Below are positions 1 through 10,297 of a stretch of 64,000 nt of DNA, piece by piece; positions within the stretch are counted from its first letter, which is position 1; each line of letters opens with the position of its first letter. Source of the DNA: Rosenbergiella metrosideri. Lineage in GTDB: Bacteria; Pseudomonadota; Gammaproteobacteria; Enterobacterales; Enterobacteriaceae. Made by a program: the position numbers and the translations under genes. The notes under the pieces are model-generated. The model did no database searches. It was not told the DNA's origin and saw only the letters and a list, made by a program, of their open reading frames with translations. The stretch spans positions 62,001 to 126,000 of the forward strand of contig NZ_JALBCV010000009.1 in assembly GCF_022602565.1 (NCBI RefSeq). Direction: 5' to 3'.

Positions 1-907
1 TATTCAGGTCGCTAACATCGACCTCGATCGGCAATGCGCCCGCATCTTCCATAGTATTGAAGAAAATTGGCGCGATTTTACTCCCTAATACTACCCCCCC
101 GCCCTTCTTGTTCGGTACATAGGGGATGTCGTCACCCATAAACCATAGGACGGAGTTTGTCGCAGATTTACGAGACGAACCGGTTCCCACTACATCCCCA
201 ACATAAGCAAGAGGGTAGCCTTGGGTGGCGAGTTGCTCAATTTGTTTTATTGGACCGACATTCCCCGGCTCATCCGGCACTATCCCTTCACGTTCGTTTT
301 TCAGCATCGCCAAAGCATGTAGAGGAATATCAGGGCGGGACCAAGCATCTGGAGCGGGTGACAGGTCATCCGTATTCGTTTCGCCCGTCACTTTAAAGAC
401 GGTTACGGTAATTTTTTCTGCTAATTGAGGGCGCGCTTTAAACCATTCAGCTTCCGCCCACGATTTGAGGATCTGCTCGGCGTACGCATTACCTGCTTTC
501 GCCTTTTCCTCAACGTCGTAGAAATTGTCAAACATTAGCAGGGTATGGGATAAGGCTTTGGCGGCAAGAGGGGCCAGAGAGTCATCTTCCAACAGCTCGA
601 TTAACGGATGGATGTTATAGCCACCTTGCATCGTTCCTAACAGTTCCGTCGCTTTTTCACGAGAAACTAATGGCGATGCCGTTTCGCCTTTTGCTACAGC
701 TGCCAGAAAACCAGCTTTCACATAGGCGGCTTCATCAACACCCGGCGGAACTCGATTCACTAATAAGTCGACCAGAAACTCTTCTTCACCTTGAGGTGGG
801 TTTTTGAGTAATTCTACTAGGCCAGCCATTTGGGTCGCATCTAAAGGCTTAGGTACAATCCCTTGGGCAGCACGTTCAGCAACGTGCTCACGGTATTCTT
901 CTAGCAC
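1..907 (-). CDS. acnB: Aconitate hydratase B, N-terminal part (cut by the window edge)
   Basis: This is the 5' third of aconitase B, the main TCA-cycle citrate/isocitrate isomerase, about 302 codons before the left edge. It starts with GTG at 907 and reads VLEEYREHVAERAAQG, which matches the start of enterobacterial AcnB. A GAGGAG ribosome binding site lies 6 bases upstream. The visible part covers the N-terminal HEAT-like domain and the start of the swivel domain, with conserved stretches such as TVTVFKVTGETNTDDL and GTGSSRKSATNSV. The Fe-S cysteines lie beyond the window. As in E. coli it lies downstream of the pdh operon in the same orientation. Identification is by recall of the E. coli protein; no alignment was run. 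Confidence 0.96.
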   Translation of the reverse strand, partial: MLEEYREHVAERAAQGIVPKPLDATQMAGLVELLKNPPQGEEEFLVDLLVNRVPPGVDEAAYVKAGFLAAVAKGETASPLVSREKATELLGTMQGGYNIHPLIELLEDDSLAPLAAKALSHTLLMFDNFYDVEEKAKAGNAYAEQILKSWAEAEWFKARPQLAEKITVTVFKVTGETNTDDLSPAPDAWSRPDIPLHALAMLKNEREGIVPDEPGNVGPIKQIEQLATQGYPLAYVGDVVGTGSSRKSATNSVLWFMGDDIPYVPNKKGGGVVLGSKIAPIFFNTMEDAGALPIEVDVSDLN

Positions 908-1314
908 GACGTTCTCCTCGCTCACATTGTTATAGCTTTTCAACCCTCTACTACCGATAAATTATCATCTTTTTATAGGTTTTTGATGGTCGGTTTAGCC
1001 CACTGAGAATAGCAGTATTTTTATTCTTTGTTAATCTGTTTACAAAAACACAACATAATCACTACTAAATTAAACGCAGTGCCATGATAAAAATAACCCT
1101 TTATACCAAGGTGTTAGCGAATCATACTACCGAGCTGTTGACGCGAATTCCTCAATGTAGCCTTTAACAATAACAGTCATACTAGGTTTATCTCATGGCG
1201 TTAATCATGTTTCTAACATCGATAAGCTGAAAACTTTATCTTACTTAACGCCTATTTTCGAACGCTGTCGAGCATTTTGATTAAGCTTCCCCCTGCTCGC
1301 TCAATCGCTTAAGT
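908..1314. other. acnB-lpdA intergenic region, no gene seen
   Basis: About 400 AT-rich bases separate the lpdA terminator from the acnB start. I see no open frame with a plausible ribosome binding site. The acnB promoter should lie here; on the minus strand a TATAAC-like -10 candidate sits about 35 bases before the GTG, but I cannot confirm it. E. coli carries yacH in this gap and nothing like it is visible here. Confidence 0.6.
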
Positions 1315-1344
1315 AAAAAAAAACCGCGATGGTTATCGCGGTTT
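1315..1344 (-). terminator. Rho-independent terminator of the pdh operon
   Basis: A perfect 10-bp stem (aaaccgcgat / atcgcggttt) with a 4-base loop is followed, reading the minus strand, by a run of T. It begins about 25 bases after the lpdA stop codon and fits a classical intrinsic terminator. Confidence 0.9.
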
Positions 1345-1369
1345 GTAGCAAAGCTTCGTTAACTAACGC

Positions 1370-2794
1370 TTACTTTTTCTTCGCTTTAGGATTGGGGAGA
1401 TCGGTAATGCTTCCTTCAAAGATTTCTGCTGCCAGACCGATTGACTCGTGTAACGTTGGGTGAGCATGGATGGTCAACGCGATGTCTTCTGCATCACAAC
1501 CCATCTCAATCGCTAGACCAATTTCGCCTAACAGTTCACCACCGTTGCTACCAACGATAGCACCACCGATTACACGGTGTGTCTCTTTATCAAAGATCAG
1601 CTTCGTCATACCCTCTGCACAATCTGAAGCAATTGCACGGCCTGACGCTGCCCAAGGGAATGTCGCAGTTTCGTAACTGATCCCTTGTTCTTTAGCTTCT
1701 TTCTCGGTTAAACCGACCCAAGCAACTTCTGGCTCAGTGTAGGCAATAGATGGGATCACTTTCGGATCGAAGTAATGTTTTTTACCTGCGATAACTTCAG
1801 CGGCAACATGGCCTTCATGTACGCCTTTATGAGCCAGCATCGGTTGGCCGACAATATCACCAATGGCGTAGATATTCGGTACGTTGGTACGCAGTTGCTT
1901 ATCAACACGAATAAAGCCACGTTCATCAACGTTCACCCCTGCTTTCTCAGCATCAAGGTTTTTACCATTTGGCACACGACCAATTGCCACTAACACTGCA
2001 TCGTAACGTTGAGGTTCAGAAGGCGCTTTTTGACCTTCCATCGTCACATAGATACCGTCTTCCTTCGCTTCAACTGCGGTCACTTTCGTTTCAAGCATTA
2101 GATTAAATTGCTTACTGATACGCTTAGTGAAGACTTTGACGACATCTTTATCCGCGGCAGGAATCACTTGGTCGAACATCTCGACCACGTCAATCGATGA
2201 GCCTAGAGCATGGTAAACAGTCCCCATCTCAAGACCGATGATCCCACCTCCCATAACTAATAGGCGCTCAGGTACGGTAGTCAGAGCAAGTGCGTCCGTT
2301 GAGTCCCAAACACGCGGATCATCGTGTGGGATAAAAGGTAAAGTAATGGGGCGAGAACCCGCTGCAATGATCGCATTATCAAAGTTAACGGTGGTGGTTC
2401 CGTTTTCGCCTTCAACCGCCAGCGTATTCGCACCGGTAAATTTACCCAGTCCATTGACCACGGTGACTTTACGGCCTTTAGCCATCCCCGCAAGACCGCC
2501 GGTTAATTGACCGATGACTTTATCTTTCCACGCGCGAACTTTGTCGATATCAGTTTCAGGTTTACCGAAAACGATACCGTGTGCTTCCAATGCTTTCGCT
2601 TCTTCGATCACTTTTGCGACATGTAATAATGCTTTAGATGGAATACAACCGACATTCAAACAGACTCCACCTAGAGTGCTGTAACGCTCAACCAGTACGG
2701 TTTCTAAGCCTAAATCGGCGCAGCGAAATGCTGCAGAATAACCTGCAGGACCGGCTCCAAGTACCACAACTTGGGCTTTAATCTCTGTACTCAT
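1370..2794 (-). CDS. lpdA: Dihydrolipoyl dehydrogenase (E3)
   Basis: E3 flavoprotein shared by the pyruvate and 2-oxoglutarate dehydrogenase complexes and the glycine cleavage system; it reoxidises dihydrolipoyl groups with NAD+. The 474-residue length equals the E. coli protein. The FAD-binding GAGPAG motif lies at residues 13-18, and the redox-active disulfide is C45/C50 in GGVCLNVGCIPSK. An NAD-binding GGGIIGLEMG motif and the C-terminal HAHPTLHES active-site His-Glu are present. I chose the second of two adjacent ATGs because AAGAGG is only 2 bases from the first one (2797) and the family begins MSTEIK. It is the third structural gene of the pdh operon, with room for its own promoter upstream. 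Confidence 0.97.
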   Translation of the reverse strand: MSTEIKAQVVVLGAGPAGYSAAFRCADLGLETVLVERYSTLGGVCLNVGCIPSKALLHVAKVIEEAKALEAHGIVFGKPETDIDKVRAWKDKVIGQLTGGLAGMAKGRKVTVVNGLGKFTGANTLAVEGENGTTTVNFDNAIIAAGSRPITLPFIPHDDPRVWDSTDALALTTVPERLLVMGGGIIGLEMGTVYHALGSSIDVVEMFDQVIPAADKDVVKVFTKRISKQFNLMLETKVTAVEAKEDGIYVTMEGQKAPSEPQRYDAVLVAIGRVPNGKNLDAEKAGVNVDERGFIRVDKQLRTNVPNIYAIGDIVGQPMLAHKGVHEGHVAAEVIAGKKHYFDPKVIPSIAYTEPEVAWVGLTEKEAKEQGISYETATFPWAASGRAIASDCAEGMTKLIFDKETHRVIGGAIVGSNGGELLGEIGLAIEMGCDAEDIALTIHAHPTLHESIGLAAEIFEGSITDLPNPKAKKK

Positions 2795-3014
2795 CATGAC
2801 CTCTTATTCGATTCTCCGGGGTAATAGTGCAATCACCATTTATACACCTATTTTCCCGGAACCTATGTAATGCAAGAGTTTACATAATTGTTAAAATTGT
2901 GCAAACGAGATTGCGTAAAGGTGAGTTGTTTTGGGGATTAGCGCATTATTTCTCAAGGAAACCCTGTCCGAATCCCAAATAAGATTGAGGCCGGCAAATG
3001 CCGACCTCAGGATA
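2795..3014 (-). promoter_or_regulatory. aceF-lpdA intergenic region with hairpin and probable lpdA promoter
   Basis: This 220-base gap holds an imperfect hairpin at 2986-3009 (arms tgaggccggca and tgccgacctca, 2-base loop) just after the aceF stop. It is not followed by a clear T-run on the minus strand, so it may be an attenuating or mRNA-stabilising structure and not a full terminator. In E. coli lpd has its own promoter here, controlled by ArcA. The AT-rich stretch around 2880-2910 is a plausible place for such sites, but I could not assign a box. Confidence 0.5.
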
Positions 3015-4901
3015 TTACATAACGAGACGACGAATATCGCCCAGTAACTGACCCAGGTAGGAGATAAAACGTGCACCTTCTGCGCCATCAATCACTCGGT
3101 GGTCAAACGAGAGTGAGAGTGGCAACATCAGACGTGGCGCAAACTCTTTACCATTCCAAACAGGTTTCATCGACGACTTAGATACACCTAATATCGCAAC
3201 CTCAGGGGCGTTAACGATTGGCGTGAACGAGGTCGTTCCCAAACCGCCTAAGCTTGAAATCGTGAAGCAACCGCCTTGCATATCGGAGGCAGTCAGTTTA
3301 CCTGCACGAGCCTTCTTGGAGATTTCCATCAGTTCACGAGAAAGTTCGATGATTCCTTTCTTATTCACATCACGGAATACCGGTACGACTAGCCCGTTTG
3401 GCGTATCGACCGCAACACCAATGTTGATGTATTTCTTCAACGTTAAGCGCTGTGCATCCTCTGATAAAGAACTATTGAAACGAGGGTAAGCTTCCAGCGC
3501 CTTAGCCACCGCTTTCATAATAAACACAACTGGCGTAATTTTAACGTCCAGTTTTTGTTTATCGGCTTCAACATTCTGTTGCTTACGGAAGGCTTCCAGT
3601 TCAGTAATATCGGACTCATCGAAGTGAGTCACGTGTGGAATGACCATCCAGTTACGGCTGAGGTTAGCACCGGAGATTTTCTGAATGCGACCGAGCTCGA
3701 CTTCTTCAACTTCACCAAACTTACTGAAATCGACTTTCGGCCAAGGTAGCATTCCTGGAAGGCCACTCGCCGCCGCAGGAGCCGCGTCGGCATGTTTCAA
3801 TGCCTCTTTAATATATGCTTGGACGTCTTCTTTAACGATACGCCCTTTGCGGCCTGTTGCTTTCACTTTAGCTAAGTTCACACCAAATTCGCGCGCAAGA
3901 CGGCGAATAACCGGCGTCGCATGCACATAAGCGCTATTTTCTGCAAACTCATCCTTCGCCGTCGGGGCAGCGGAAGATGCAGCCGCGGGAGCGGCCTTCG
4001 CTGGCGCTGGTGCAGCCGGTTTCTCTGACGCAGGTGCAGGCGCTTTTTCAGCGACTGGCGCATCGCTGCTGAAGATCATGATGGCAGAACCAGTACTGAT
4101 TTTATCGCCTACAGCAACCTGGATCTCAGTAACCGTACCGGCGAAAGGTGCAGGAACTTCCATTGAGGCTTTATCGCCTTCAACGGTAATCAATGACTGT
4201 TCCAGTGAGACTTTGTCACCCACTTTCACGAGAATTTCCGTGACTTCGACTTCGTCGCCACCGATATCAGGCACATTAACGACTTGGTTGGCAGAAGCTT
4301 TGGCCGCCGCCGCTGGCGCAGGCTCTTCTTGCGCAGAAGGGGCGCTAGCAGATGCTGCCGCTTCTCCCATGACCTCAAACGTCATAATCAATGAACCGGT
4401 ATTCACTTTATCGCCGGTATTCACTTTGATCTCTTTTACTTTTCCAGCAAAAGGCGCAGGCACTTCCATTGACGCTTTATCGCCTTCAACGGTAAGTAGC
4501 GACTGTTCAAGTTCAACGGTATCGCCGACTTTGACCAAGATCTCGGTGACCTCCACTTCATCACCACCGATATCCGGCACCATCACGTCTTTTGCCGAAG
4601 CAGAAGCCGCCGCCGCAGGAGCTTTTTCTGCGGCAGGTTGAGCAGCCTCTGGGGCAGCTGCTGCATTTTCTTCCTCTTCGAAGATCATGATCAGTGATCC
4701 CGTCTCGACTTTATCGCCAGTCGCAACGCTAATCGCTTTCACCACGCCTGCTTGAGGTGAAGGCACTTCCATTGAGGCTTTATCGCCTTCAACAGTAAGC
4801 AGAGACTGTTCGACTTCAACCTTGTCTCCGACCTTAACCAAGATCTCGGTGACTTCAACTTCGTCTGAACCGATATCCGGAACTTTGATCTCAATTGACA
4901 T
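3015..4901 (-). CDS. aceF: Dihydrolipoyllysine acetyltransferase (E2 of pyruvate dehydrogenase)
   Basis: Core E2 subunit that carries acetyl groups on lipoyl-lysine and passes them to CoA. The protein has 628 residues (E. coli 630). Three lipoyl domains in tandem carry the [10 protein letters not shown] motif, with lipoylated lysines at about K41, K142 and K244. They are joined by Ala/Pro-rich flexible linkers. A peripheral subunit-binding domain lies near residues 326-362 ([16 protein letters not shown]), followed by the catalytic domain with the DHRVIDG motif (H601, D605). It lies 13 bases after aceE in the same operon. The three lipoyl repeats also repeat at the DNA level, which produces long meaningless open frames on the opposite strand. 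Confidence 0.98.
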   Translation of the reverse strand: MSIEIKVPDIGSDEVEVTEILVKVGDKVEVEQSLLTVEGDKASMEVPSPQAGVVKAISVATGDKVETGSLIMIFEEEENAAAAPEAAQPAAEKAPAAAASASAKDVMVPDIGGDEVEVTEILVKVGDTVELEQSLLTVEGDKASMEVPAPFAGKVKEIKVNTGDKVNTGSLIMTFEVMGEAAASASAPSAQEEPAPAAAAKASANQVVNVPDIGGDEVEVTEILVKVGDKVSLEQSLITVEGDKASMEVPAPFAGTVTEIQVAVGDKISTGSAIMIFSSDAPVAEKAPAPASEKPAAPAPAKAAPAAASSAAPTAKDEFAENSAYVHATPVIRRLAREFGVNLAKVKATGRKGRIVKEDVQAYIKEALKHADAAPAAASGLPGMLPWPKVDFSKFGEVEEVELGRIQKISGANLSRNWMVIPHVTHFDESDITELEAFRKQQNVEADKQKLDVKITPVVFIMKAVAKALEAYPRFNSSLSEDAQRLTLKKYINIGVAVDTPNGLVVPVFRDVNKKGIIELSRELMEISKKARAGKLTASDMQGGCFTISSLGGLGTTSFTPIVNAPEVAILGVSKSSMKPVWNGKEFAPRLMLPLSLSFDHRVIDGAEGARFISYLGQLLGDIRRLVM

Positions 4902-4914
4902 CTACTTTTACCTC

Positions 4915-7578
4915 TTACGCCAGACGTGGATTGACTTTGTCTGCGTCAATATTGAATTTCTTAATCGCGTCAACAACCACTTGTTTGTCAACTTCACCAC
5001 GTTTTGCTAGTTCACCCAGTGCAGCGACGACGACGTAGGATGCATCAACTTCGAAGTGATGACGTAAGTTTTCACGGCTATCCGAACGACCAAAGCCATC
5101 GGTACCCAATACGCGATAGTCGCTGGCAGGTACATAGGTACGTACTTGTTCAGCAAATAGCTTCATGTAATCGGTTGATGCAACCGCTGGCGCATCACTC
5201 AGAACTTGAGAGATGTACGGTACGCGAGGCTCGTCCGCTGGGTGTAACATATTCCAACGCTCACAATCTTGACCGTCACGCGCCAACTCGGTGAAGGAAG
5301 TCACGCTATACACATCAGAACCGACGCCATAGTCTTCAGACAAGATTTTCGCCGCTTCACGCACATGGCGAAGGATTGCGCCTGAACCCAGTAACTGCAC
5401 TTTGCCTTTATTTCCTTCCAGCGTATCGAGCTTGTAGATACCTTTACGGATACCTTCTTCAGCACCTTCTGGCATAGCTGGCATATGGTAGTTTTCGTTC
5501 AGGGTCGTGATGTAGTAATATACGTTCTCTTGTGATTGGCCATACATACGCTCTAAGCCGTCTTGCATAATGACTGCGACTTCATAAGCATAAGCGGGAT
5601 CATAAGAGATACAGTTAGGAATTGTCAGCGATTGAATATGGCTATGGCCATCTTCATGCTGTAAACCTTCGCCGTTCAACGTCGTACGACCTGATGTTCC
5701 GCCGATTAAGAAACCACGTGCCTGTTGGTCACCCGCTGCCCAGCATAGATCGCCGATACGTTGGAAGCCAAACATTGAGTAGTAAATATAGAACGGAATC
5801 ATCGGTAAGTTGTTAGTGCTATAAGAGGTCGCTGCAGCTAACCACGATGCGCCCGCACCCAACTCGTTGATACCCTCTTGCAGGATCTGTCCTTTTTCGT
5901 CTTCTTTGTAGTACGCTACTTGCTCACGGTCTTGCGGTGTATATTGCTGACCATTCGGGCTGTAGATACCAATCTGACGGAAGAGACCTTCCATACCAAA
6001 AGTACGTGCTTCATCTGCAAGAATCGGCACAAGACGTTCTTTGATCGATTTATTTTTCAACATCACGTTTAACGCACGAACGAAGGCGATTGTGGTTGAA
6101 ATCTCTTTATTCTGCTCTTCCAACAAGGATTGGAATTCGCTTAAGGCTGGCATCTCCAGCGCTTCAGTAAACTCTGCTTGGCGTGTTGGCAGGTAACCGC
6201 CTAAATTTTCACGCTGTTTATGCAGATATTTATACTCTTCAGAGTCTTCAGAGAACGTAACGTAAGGAAGATTTTCCAAGTTCTCATCGGTGACAGGAAC
6301 ATTAAAGCGGTCACGAATGTAACGCACCCCTTCCATGTTCATTTTCTTCACTTGGTGAGCAATGTTTTTACCTTCAGCTGTTTCACCCATCCCATAACCT
6401 TTTACGGTATGAGCAAGGATCACAACAGGTTTATCTTTGGTATCTTGCGCTTTCTTGAAGGCTGCATAAATTTTCTTCGGATCGTGGCCACCACGGTTTA
6501 AAGACCAGATCTCTTCATCCGACATATCTTTTACTAGTGCAGCGGTTTCTGGATAACGACCGAAGAAGTGCTCGCGCACATATGCGCCATCACGAGATTT
6601 AAAGGTTTGGTAATCGCCATCGACGGTTTCGTTCATCAATTGGATCAACTTACCGCTAGTATCTTTACGCAGCAGTTCATCCCAACGACCGCCCCAGATC
6701 ACCTTGATCACTTCCCAGCCTGCGCCGCCGAAGATCCCTTCTAATTCATTGATGATCTTACCGTTACCTGTAACCGGCCCATCGAGACGCTGCAAGTTAC
6801 AGTTAATCACAAAGACTAAGTTATCTAACTTTTCGCGAGTCGCGATGGTGATTGCACCTTTAGATTCAGGTTCATCCATCTCGCCATCACCTAAGAAGGC
6901 ATATACGGTTTGCGCCGAAGTCTCTTTTAAGCCACGGTGTTCAAGATATTTTAAGAACTTAGCTTGATAGATCGCGCCTAGCGGTCCCAGCCCCATTGAT
7001 ACCGTTGGGAACTGCCAGAAATCAGGCATTAATTTAGGGTGCGGGTAGGAAGAAAGACCTTTACCGTCAACTTCTTGACGGAAATTGTTCATTTGCTCTT
7101 CGGTCAGACGACCTTCAAGGAAGGCGCGAGCATAGACACCCGGAGAGATGTGTCCTTGGAAGTAAACTAAGTCACCGCCATCTTTTTCGGTACGCGCACG
7201 GAAGAAGTGGTTGAAGCAGACTTCATAAATGGTGGCGGAGGATTGGAATGAGGCCATGTGTCCACCCAATTCCAAATCTTTCTTAGACGCGCGTAGTACG
7301 GTCATGATCGCATTCCAGCGAATCGCTGAACGGATACGGCGTTCTAAACTCGTATTTCCTGGATAGGTAGGCTCTTCTTCCGTTGGGATAGTGTTAATGT
7401 AGTCTTTGATTGCGGAACCAGAAGCTACGTTTACACCACCATTGCGAGCCGCATTCAATACTTGATCAATCAAATATTGCGCGCGTTCAACACCTTCTTC
7501 ACGGATGACCGATTCAATCGCCTGTAGCCAGTCGCGAGTTTCAATCGGATCCACGTCATTATGTAGACGGTCTGACAT
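4915..7578 (-). CDS. aceE: Pyruvate dehydrogenase E1 component
   Basis: Thiamine diphosphate-dependent homodimeric E1 that decarboxylates pyruvate and acetylates the E2 lipoyl groups. From the ATG at 7578 it has 887 residues, exactly the E. coli length, and begins MSDRLHNDVDPIETRDWLQ. The frame stays open upstream to 7638, but the added 20 residues have no counterpart in the family and an AAGGAA site precedes the chosen ATG. The ThDP/Mg site (GDGEMDEPES followed by NCNLQRLDGPV) is intact. It lies about 100 bases after pdhR and just before aceF. Expression should follow pyruvate through PdhR. Confidence 0.98.
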   Translation of the reverse strand: MSDRLHNDVDPIETRDWLQAIESVIREEGVERAQYLIDQVLNAARNGGVNVASGSAIKDYINTIPTEEEPTYPGNTSLERRIRSAIRWNAIMTVLRASKKDLELGGHMASFQSSATIYEVCFNHFFRARTEKDGGDLVYFQGHISPGVYARAFLEGRLTEEQMNNFRQEVDGKGLSSYPHPKLMPDFWQFPTVSMGLGPLGAIYQAKFLKYLEHRGLKETSAQTVYAFLGDGEMDEPESKGAITIATREKLDNLVFVINCNLQRLDGPVTGNGKIINELEGIFGGAGWEVIKVIWGGRWDELLRKDTSGKLIQLMNETVDGDYQTFKSRDGAYVREHFFGRYPETAALVKDMSDEEIWSLNRGGHDPKKIYAAFKKAQDTKDKPVVILAHTVKGYGMGETAEGKNIAHQVKKMNMEGVRYIRDRFNVPVTDENLENLPYVTFSEDSEEYKYLHKQRENLGGYLPTRQAEFTEALEMPALSEFQSLLEEQNKEISTTIAFVRALNVMLKNKSIKERLVPILADEARTFGMEGLFRQIGIYSPNGQQYTPQDREQVAYYKEDEKGQILQEGINELGAGASWLAAATSYSTNNLPMIPFYIYYSMFGFQRIGDLCWAAGDQQARGFLIGGTSGRTTLNGEGLQHEDGHSHIQSLTIPNCISYDPAYAYEVAVIMQDGLERMYGQSQENVYYYITTLNENYHMPAMPEGAEEGIRKGIYKLDTLEGNKGKVQLLGSGAILRHVREAAKILSEDYGVGSDVYSVTSFTELARDGQDCERWNMLHPADEPRVPYISQVLSDAPAVASTDYMKLFAEQVRTYVPASDYRVLGTDGFGRSDSRENLRHHFEVDASYVVVAALGELAKRGEVDKQVVVDAIKKFNIDADKVNPRLA

Positions 7579-7681
7579 GGGGTATTCCTTATCTGTGTCT
7601 GTACATTGAAATTGATAACGTTGCTGAGTAAAGGTCATGACGTATCATGATGCCGATCTCCGCTCTTTATAACTAGATGAC

Positions 7682-8446
7682 TCAATCTTTTCGTTGCTGC
7701 AAGCGCCGTAATGAACGCTCACGGCGGGATAGCTCCCGGTTTCTCTCCAATAAAATCTCTTCAAGAAAAGCCAAGTGCGAGTTAGATTCTTCACGGGCTT
7801 TTTCTGGCTGTCGTGCAATAATTGCTTCATAAATCCTTGCACGATGCGCACTTACTTTCGCCAGCATATCGCGGCGGGAGTAAAGTAATTCAAAGTTTGA
7901 ACGCACATTTTGCTTGAGTATTGGCCCCATTGCTCGGACTAAATGCAGCAGAACCACATTATGCGCCGCTTCAGTGACGGTAATTTGATAATCGATTACC
8001 GCATCGGCTTCCGCATCTAAATCACCGCTATCTTGCGCCTTTTGGATCGCCAAGTGATAGCGGTTGATTCTTAATAGGTCGTCTTCCGTCCCACGCAGTG
8101 CTGCATAATACGCTGCAATACCTTCCAAGGCATGGCGCATTTCGAGTAAATCGAACTGGGACTCGCCGTGCTGTGCCAATAAGCCTATTAAGGGATCGCT
8201 AACGCTCTGCCAAAGGCAATCTTGAACGTAGGTGCCTCCTCCATGGCGACGGTGCAGTAATCCCTTTGCTTCCAAACGCAAAATAGCCTCTCGTACCGAA
8301 GGACGAGAGACATCGAATTGTCGAGCAAGTTCGCGTTCTGGTGGAAGTTTCTCACCAGGCCGGAGTGTCCCTTCCATAATGAGGGACTCTAGCTGTTGCT
8401 CTATTACGTCAGAAAGCTTGGGCTGCCTGATTTTACTGTAAGCCAT
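7682..8446 (-). CDS. pdhR: Pyruvate-responsive GntR-family repressor of the pdh operon
   Basis: FadR-subfamily GntR repressor whose DNA binding is released by pyruvate. It controls its own operon and, in E. coli, ndh and cyoABCDE. From 8446 it is 254 residues, the E. coli length, starting [18 protein letters not shown]. The winged-helix domain (about 9-70) contains [20 protein letters not shown], followed by the all-helical FCD effector domain. An ATG directly before (8449) or one at 8461 cannot be excluded, since no strong ribosome binding site separates them. It is the first gene of pdhR-aceE-aceF-lpdA and has a perfect operator just upstream. Confidence 0.96.
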   Translation of the reverse strand: MAYSKIRQPKLSDVIEQQLESLIMEGTLRPGEKLPPERELARQFDVSRPSVREAILRLEAKGLLHRRHGGGTYVQDCLWQSVSDPLIGLLAQHGESQFDLLEMRHALEGIAAYYAALRGTEDDLLRINRYHLAIQKAQDSGDLDAEADAVIDYQITVTEAAHNVVLLHLVRAMGPILKQNVRSNFELLYSRRDMLAKVSAHRARIYEAIIARQPEKAREESNSHLAFLEEILLERNRELSRRERSLRRLQQRKD

Positions 8447-8473
8447 CATACTCGTAGTCATTGCTGCTCTTTA

Positions 8474-8490
8474 AATTGGTCATACCAATT
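8474..8490. promoter_or_regulatory. PdhR operator
   Basis: The sequence aattggtcataccaatt is a perfect palindrome with a 3-base centre and matches the known PdhR consensus ATTGGTnnnACCAAT exactly. It lies 28 bases upstream of the pdhR start, as expected for autoregulation of the pdh operon. Confidence 0.93.
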
Positions 8491-8913
8491 TTCCACAAGA
8501 TGGGCTAAGCTAACAAAACATTTACCTACTGTCTATATTGCGTTCACCAAAGTAGGCTTTAGATCAAAAATTTCTTCGCTAATTTTGCCAGATGCTTCAG
8601 GTTACCCATGGGAAAAAATCATTGTTCTCCTCCTCCCGCCTCCTTATCAAATATCAGCTGATGAAGATTCGATAAAATAACCCACCATAAATTAACCTTG
8701 TGGCACGATATTATCCATATTAAGTACCCAAAATGAAGCATATTGTAACCCTGTAATCTGCTAATTATTCAAAACTGTCTCACAAATATCTGATATTTCC
8801 TCACATTCAGCATAGTAATTCACTGCTATAACCCCGTAAAATAAATGACACAGTCTGTCACATTCTCCTTACAGCCTGAAATAAAGGTCGAGAATACTAC
8901 GCGAGAGGAATTT
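8491..8913. promoter_or_regulatory. pdhR-aroP divergent intergenic region
   Basis: Roughly 420 bases of AT-rich sequence lie between the PdhR operator and the aroP start. They must hold the aroP promoter and the rest of the pdh promoter. In E. coli aroP is repressed by TyrR. I searched by eye for paired TGTAAA/TTTACA TyrR boxes and found only a weak TGTAAC-type half match near 8744, so TyrR control is not shown. No gene with a convincing ribosome binding site is visible. Confidence 0.5.
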
Positions 8914-10266
8914 ATGAGCGAGCAACAAACAGGTTCGTTAAAACGGGGGCTGAAAAATAGGCATATTCAGTTAATCGCCCTAGGAGGAGCCGTCGGAACT
9001 GGACTCTTTTTGGGCTTAGCACAGACCATTAAAATGGCGGGCCCTTCTGTACTGTTGGGATATGCCATCGGCGGTTTTATCGCCTTTATGATCATGCGTC
9101 AGTTAGGTGAAATGATTGTTGAAGAGCCAGTAGCCGGTTCCTTTAGCCACTTCGCATACAAATATTGGGGAAGTTTCGCCGGCTTTGCATCGGGCTGGAA
9201 CTATTGGGTACTGTATGTCTTAGTCGCAATGGCTGAGCTTTCCGCTGTGGGTCTTTATATTCAATACTGGTGGCCAGGAATCCCTACATGGGTTTCCGCT
9301 GCAGTATTTTTTGTGCTGATCAATGCTATCAATCTTGCCAACGTGAAGATTTACGGTGAACTGGAATTCTGGTTCTCGATTATTAAAGTTACAGCAGTCA
9401 TCGGAATGATCGCTTTCGGCGCTTGGTTACTCTTCAGTGGGCATGGCGGCCCTCAAGCCTCAGTCACCAACATTTGGGCACAAGGCGGTTTCTTCCCACA
9501 CGGTGCTGGCGGCTTGATTACGGCAATGGTCATCATCATGTTTTCGTTTGGTGGATTAGAACTAGTCGGTATTACCGCTGCAGAAGCCGCAGACCCGCAA
9601 CAAAGTATTCCTAAAGCGACCAACCAAGTCATCTATCGTATCTTGATCTTCTATATGGGATCTCTTGCGATACTCCTGTCACTTTATCCTTGGACGAAAG
9701 TCATTGAGGGGACTAGCCCCTTCGTACTGATTTTCCATGAGTTAGGGGATAAATTAGTCGCGAATACATTAAACGTCGTCATACTCACCGCCGCGTTATC
9801 CGTCTATAACAGCTGTGTGTATTCAAATAGCCGTATGTTATATGGCTTAGCAAAACAAGGTAATGGTCCTAAAGCGTTACTGAATGTCGATAAGCGTGGT
9901 GTACCCTATGTTGCGTTAGGCTTTTCAGCACTGGCGACGGCCTTGGTTGTCTTGCTCAACTATCTTATGCCAGGTGAGGCCTTTGGCTTACTCATGGCGT
10001 TAGTTGTTTCGGCACTGGTCATCAACTGGGCAATGATCAGTATGGCGCATATGCGTTTTCGTAAAGCCAAGATCAAACAAGGCGTCACGCCACATTTTCC
10101 TGCGCTATTTTATCCACTCGGTAACTGGGTTTGCCTGCTATTTATGATTGCCATTTTGGGCATCATGCTGACCATTCCGGGAATGGCTATTTCTGTATGG
10201 CTCATCCCCGTCTGGGTGGCTATTTTAGGGATTGGCTACTTAGTCAAAAATAAAACCGCACGCTAA
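8914..10266 (+). CDS. aroP: Aromatic amino acid permease (APC superfamily)
   Basis: Inner-membrane proton symporter for phenylalanine, tyrosine and tryptophan, of the amino acid-polyamine-organocation family with 12 predicted membrane helices. I start it at the ATG at 8914, preceded by AGAGGAA; the protein then begins MSEQQTGSLKRGLKNRHIQL and has 450 residues. The frame is open back to 8845 but those residues are not seen in the family. The consensus GGAVGTGLFLG lies in helix 1. Position next to pdhR and ampE matches E. coli aroP, which favours aroP over its paralogue pheP. Confidence 0.93.
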   Translation: MSEQQTGSLKRGLKNRHIQLIALGGAVGTGLFLGLAQTIKMAGPSVLLGYAIGGFIAFMIMRQLGEMIVEEPVAGSFSHFAYKYWGSFAGFASGWNYWVLYVLVAMAELSAVGLYIQYWWPGIPTWVSAAVFFVLINAINLANVKIYGELEFWFSIIKVTAVIGMIAFGAWLLFSGHGGPQASVTNIWAQGGFFPHGAGGLITAMVIIMFSFGGLELVGITAAEAADPQQSIPKATNQVIYRILIFYMGSLAILLSLYPWTKVIEGTSPFVLIFHELGDKLVANTLNVVILTAALSVYNSCVYSNSRMLYGLAKQGNGPKALLNVDKRGVPYVALGFSALATALVVLLNYLMPGEAFGLLMALVVSALVINWAMISMAHMRFRKAKIKQGVTPHFPALFYPLGNWVCLLFMIAILGIMLTIPGMAISVWLIPVWVAILGIGYLVKNKTAR

Positions 10267-10271
10267 AAACT

Positions 10272-10297
10272 AAGGGGGATGTTATCCCCCTTTTTTT
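10272..10297 (+). terminator. aroP terminator
   Basis: Stem aaggggga / tccccctt with a short loop is followed by seven T residues on the plus strand, six bases after the aroP stop codon. It abuts the end of the convergent ampE. Confidence 0.88.

Noticed and set aside
4078-4641. 187-residue open frame on the plus strand opposite aceF
   Set aside because: It is the antisense of the repeated lipoyl domains and shows the same repeat; it has no ribosome binding site or known family.
4000-4860. DNA-level tandem repeats in aceF
   Set aside because: They are explained by the three homologous lipoyl domains and are not a mobile or CRISPR-like repeat.
8396-8680. 94-residue open frame crossing the pdhR start and PdhR operator
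   Set aside because: It overlaps the regulatory region and pdhR on the opposite strand and has no ribosome binding site.
8640-8913. Possible TyrR boxes before aroP
   Set aside because: Only a weak TGTAAC half match was found, with no TTTACA partner at the required spacing.
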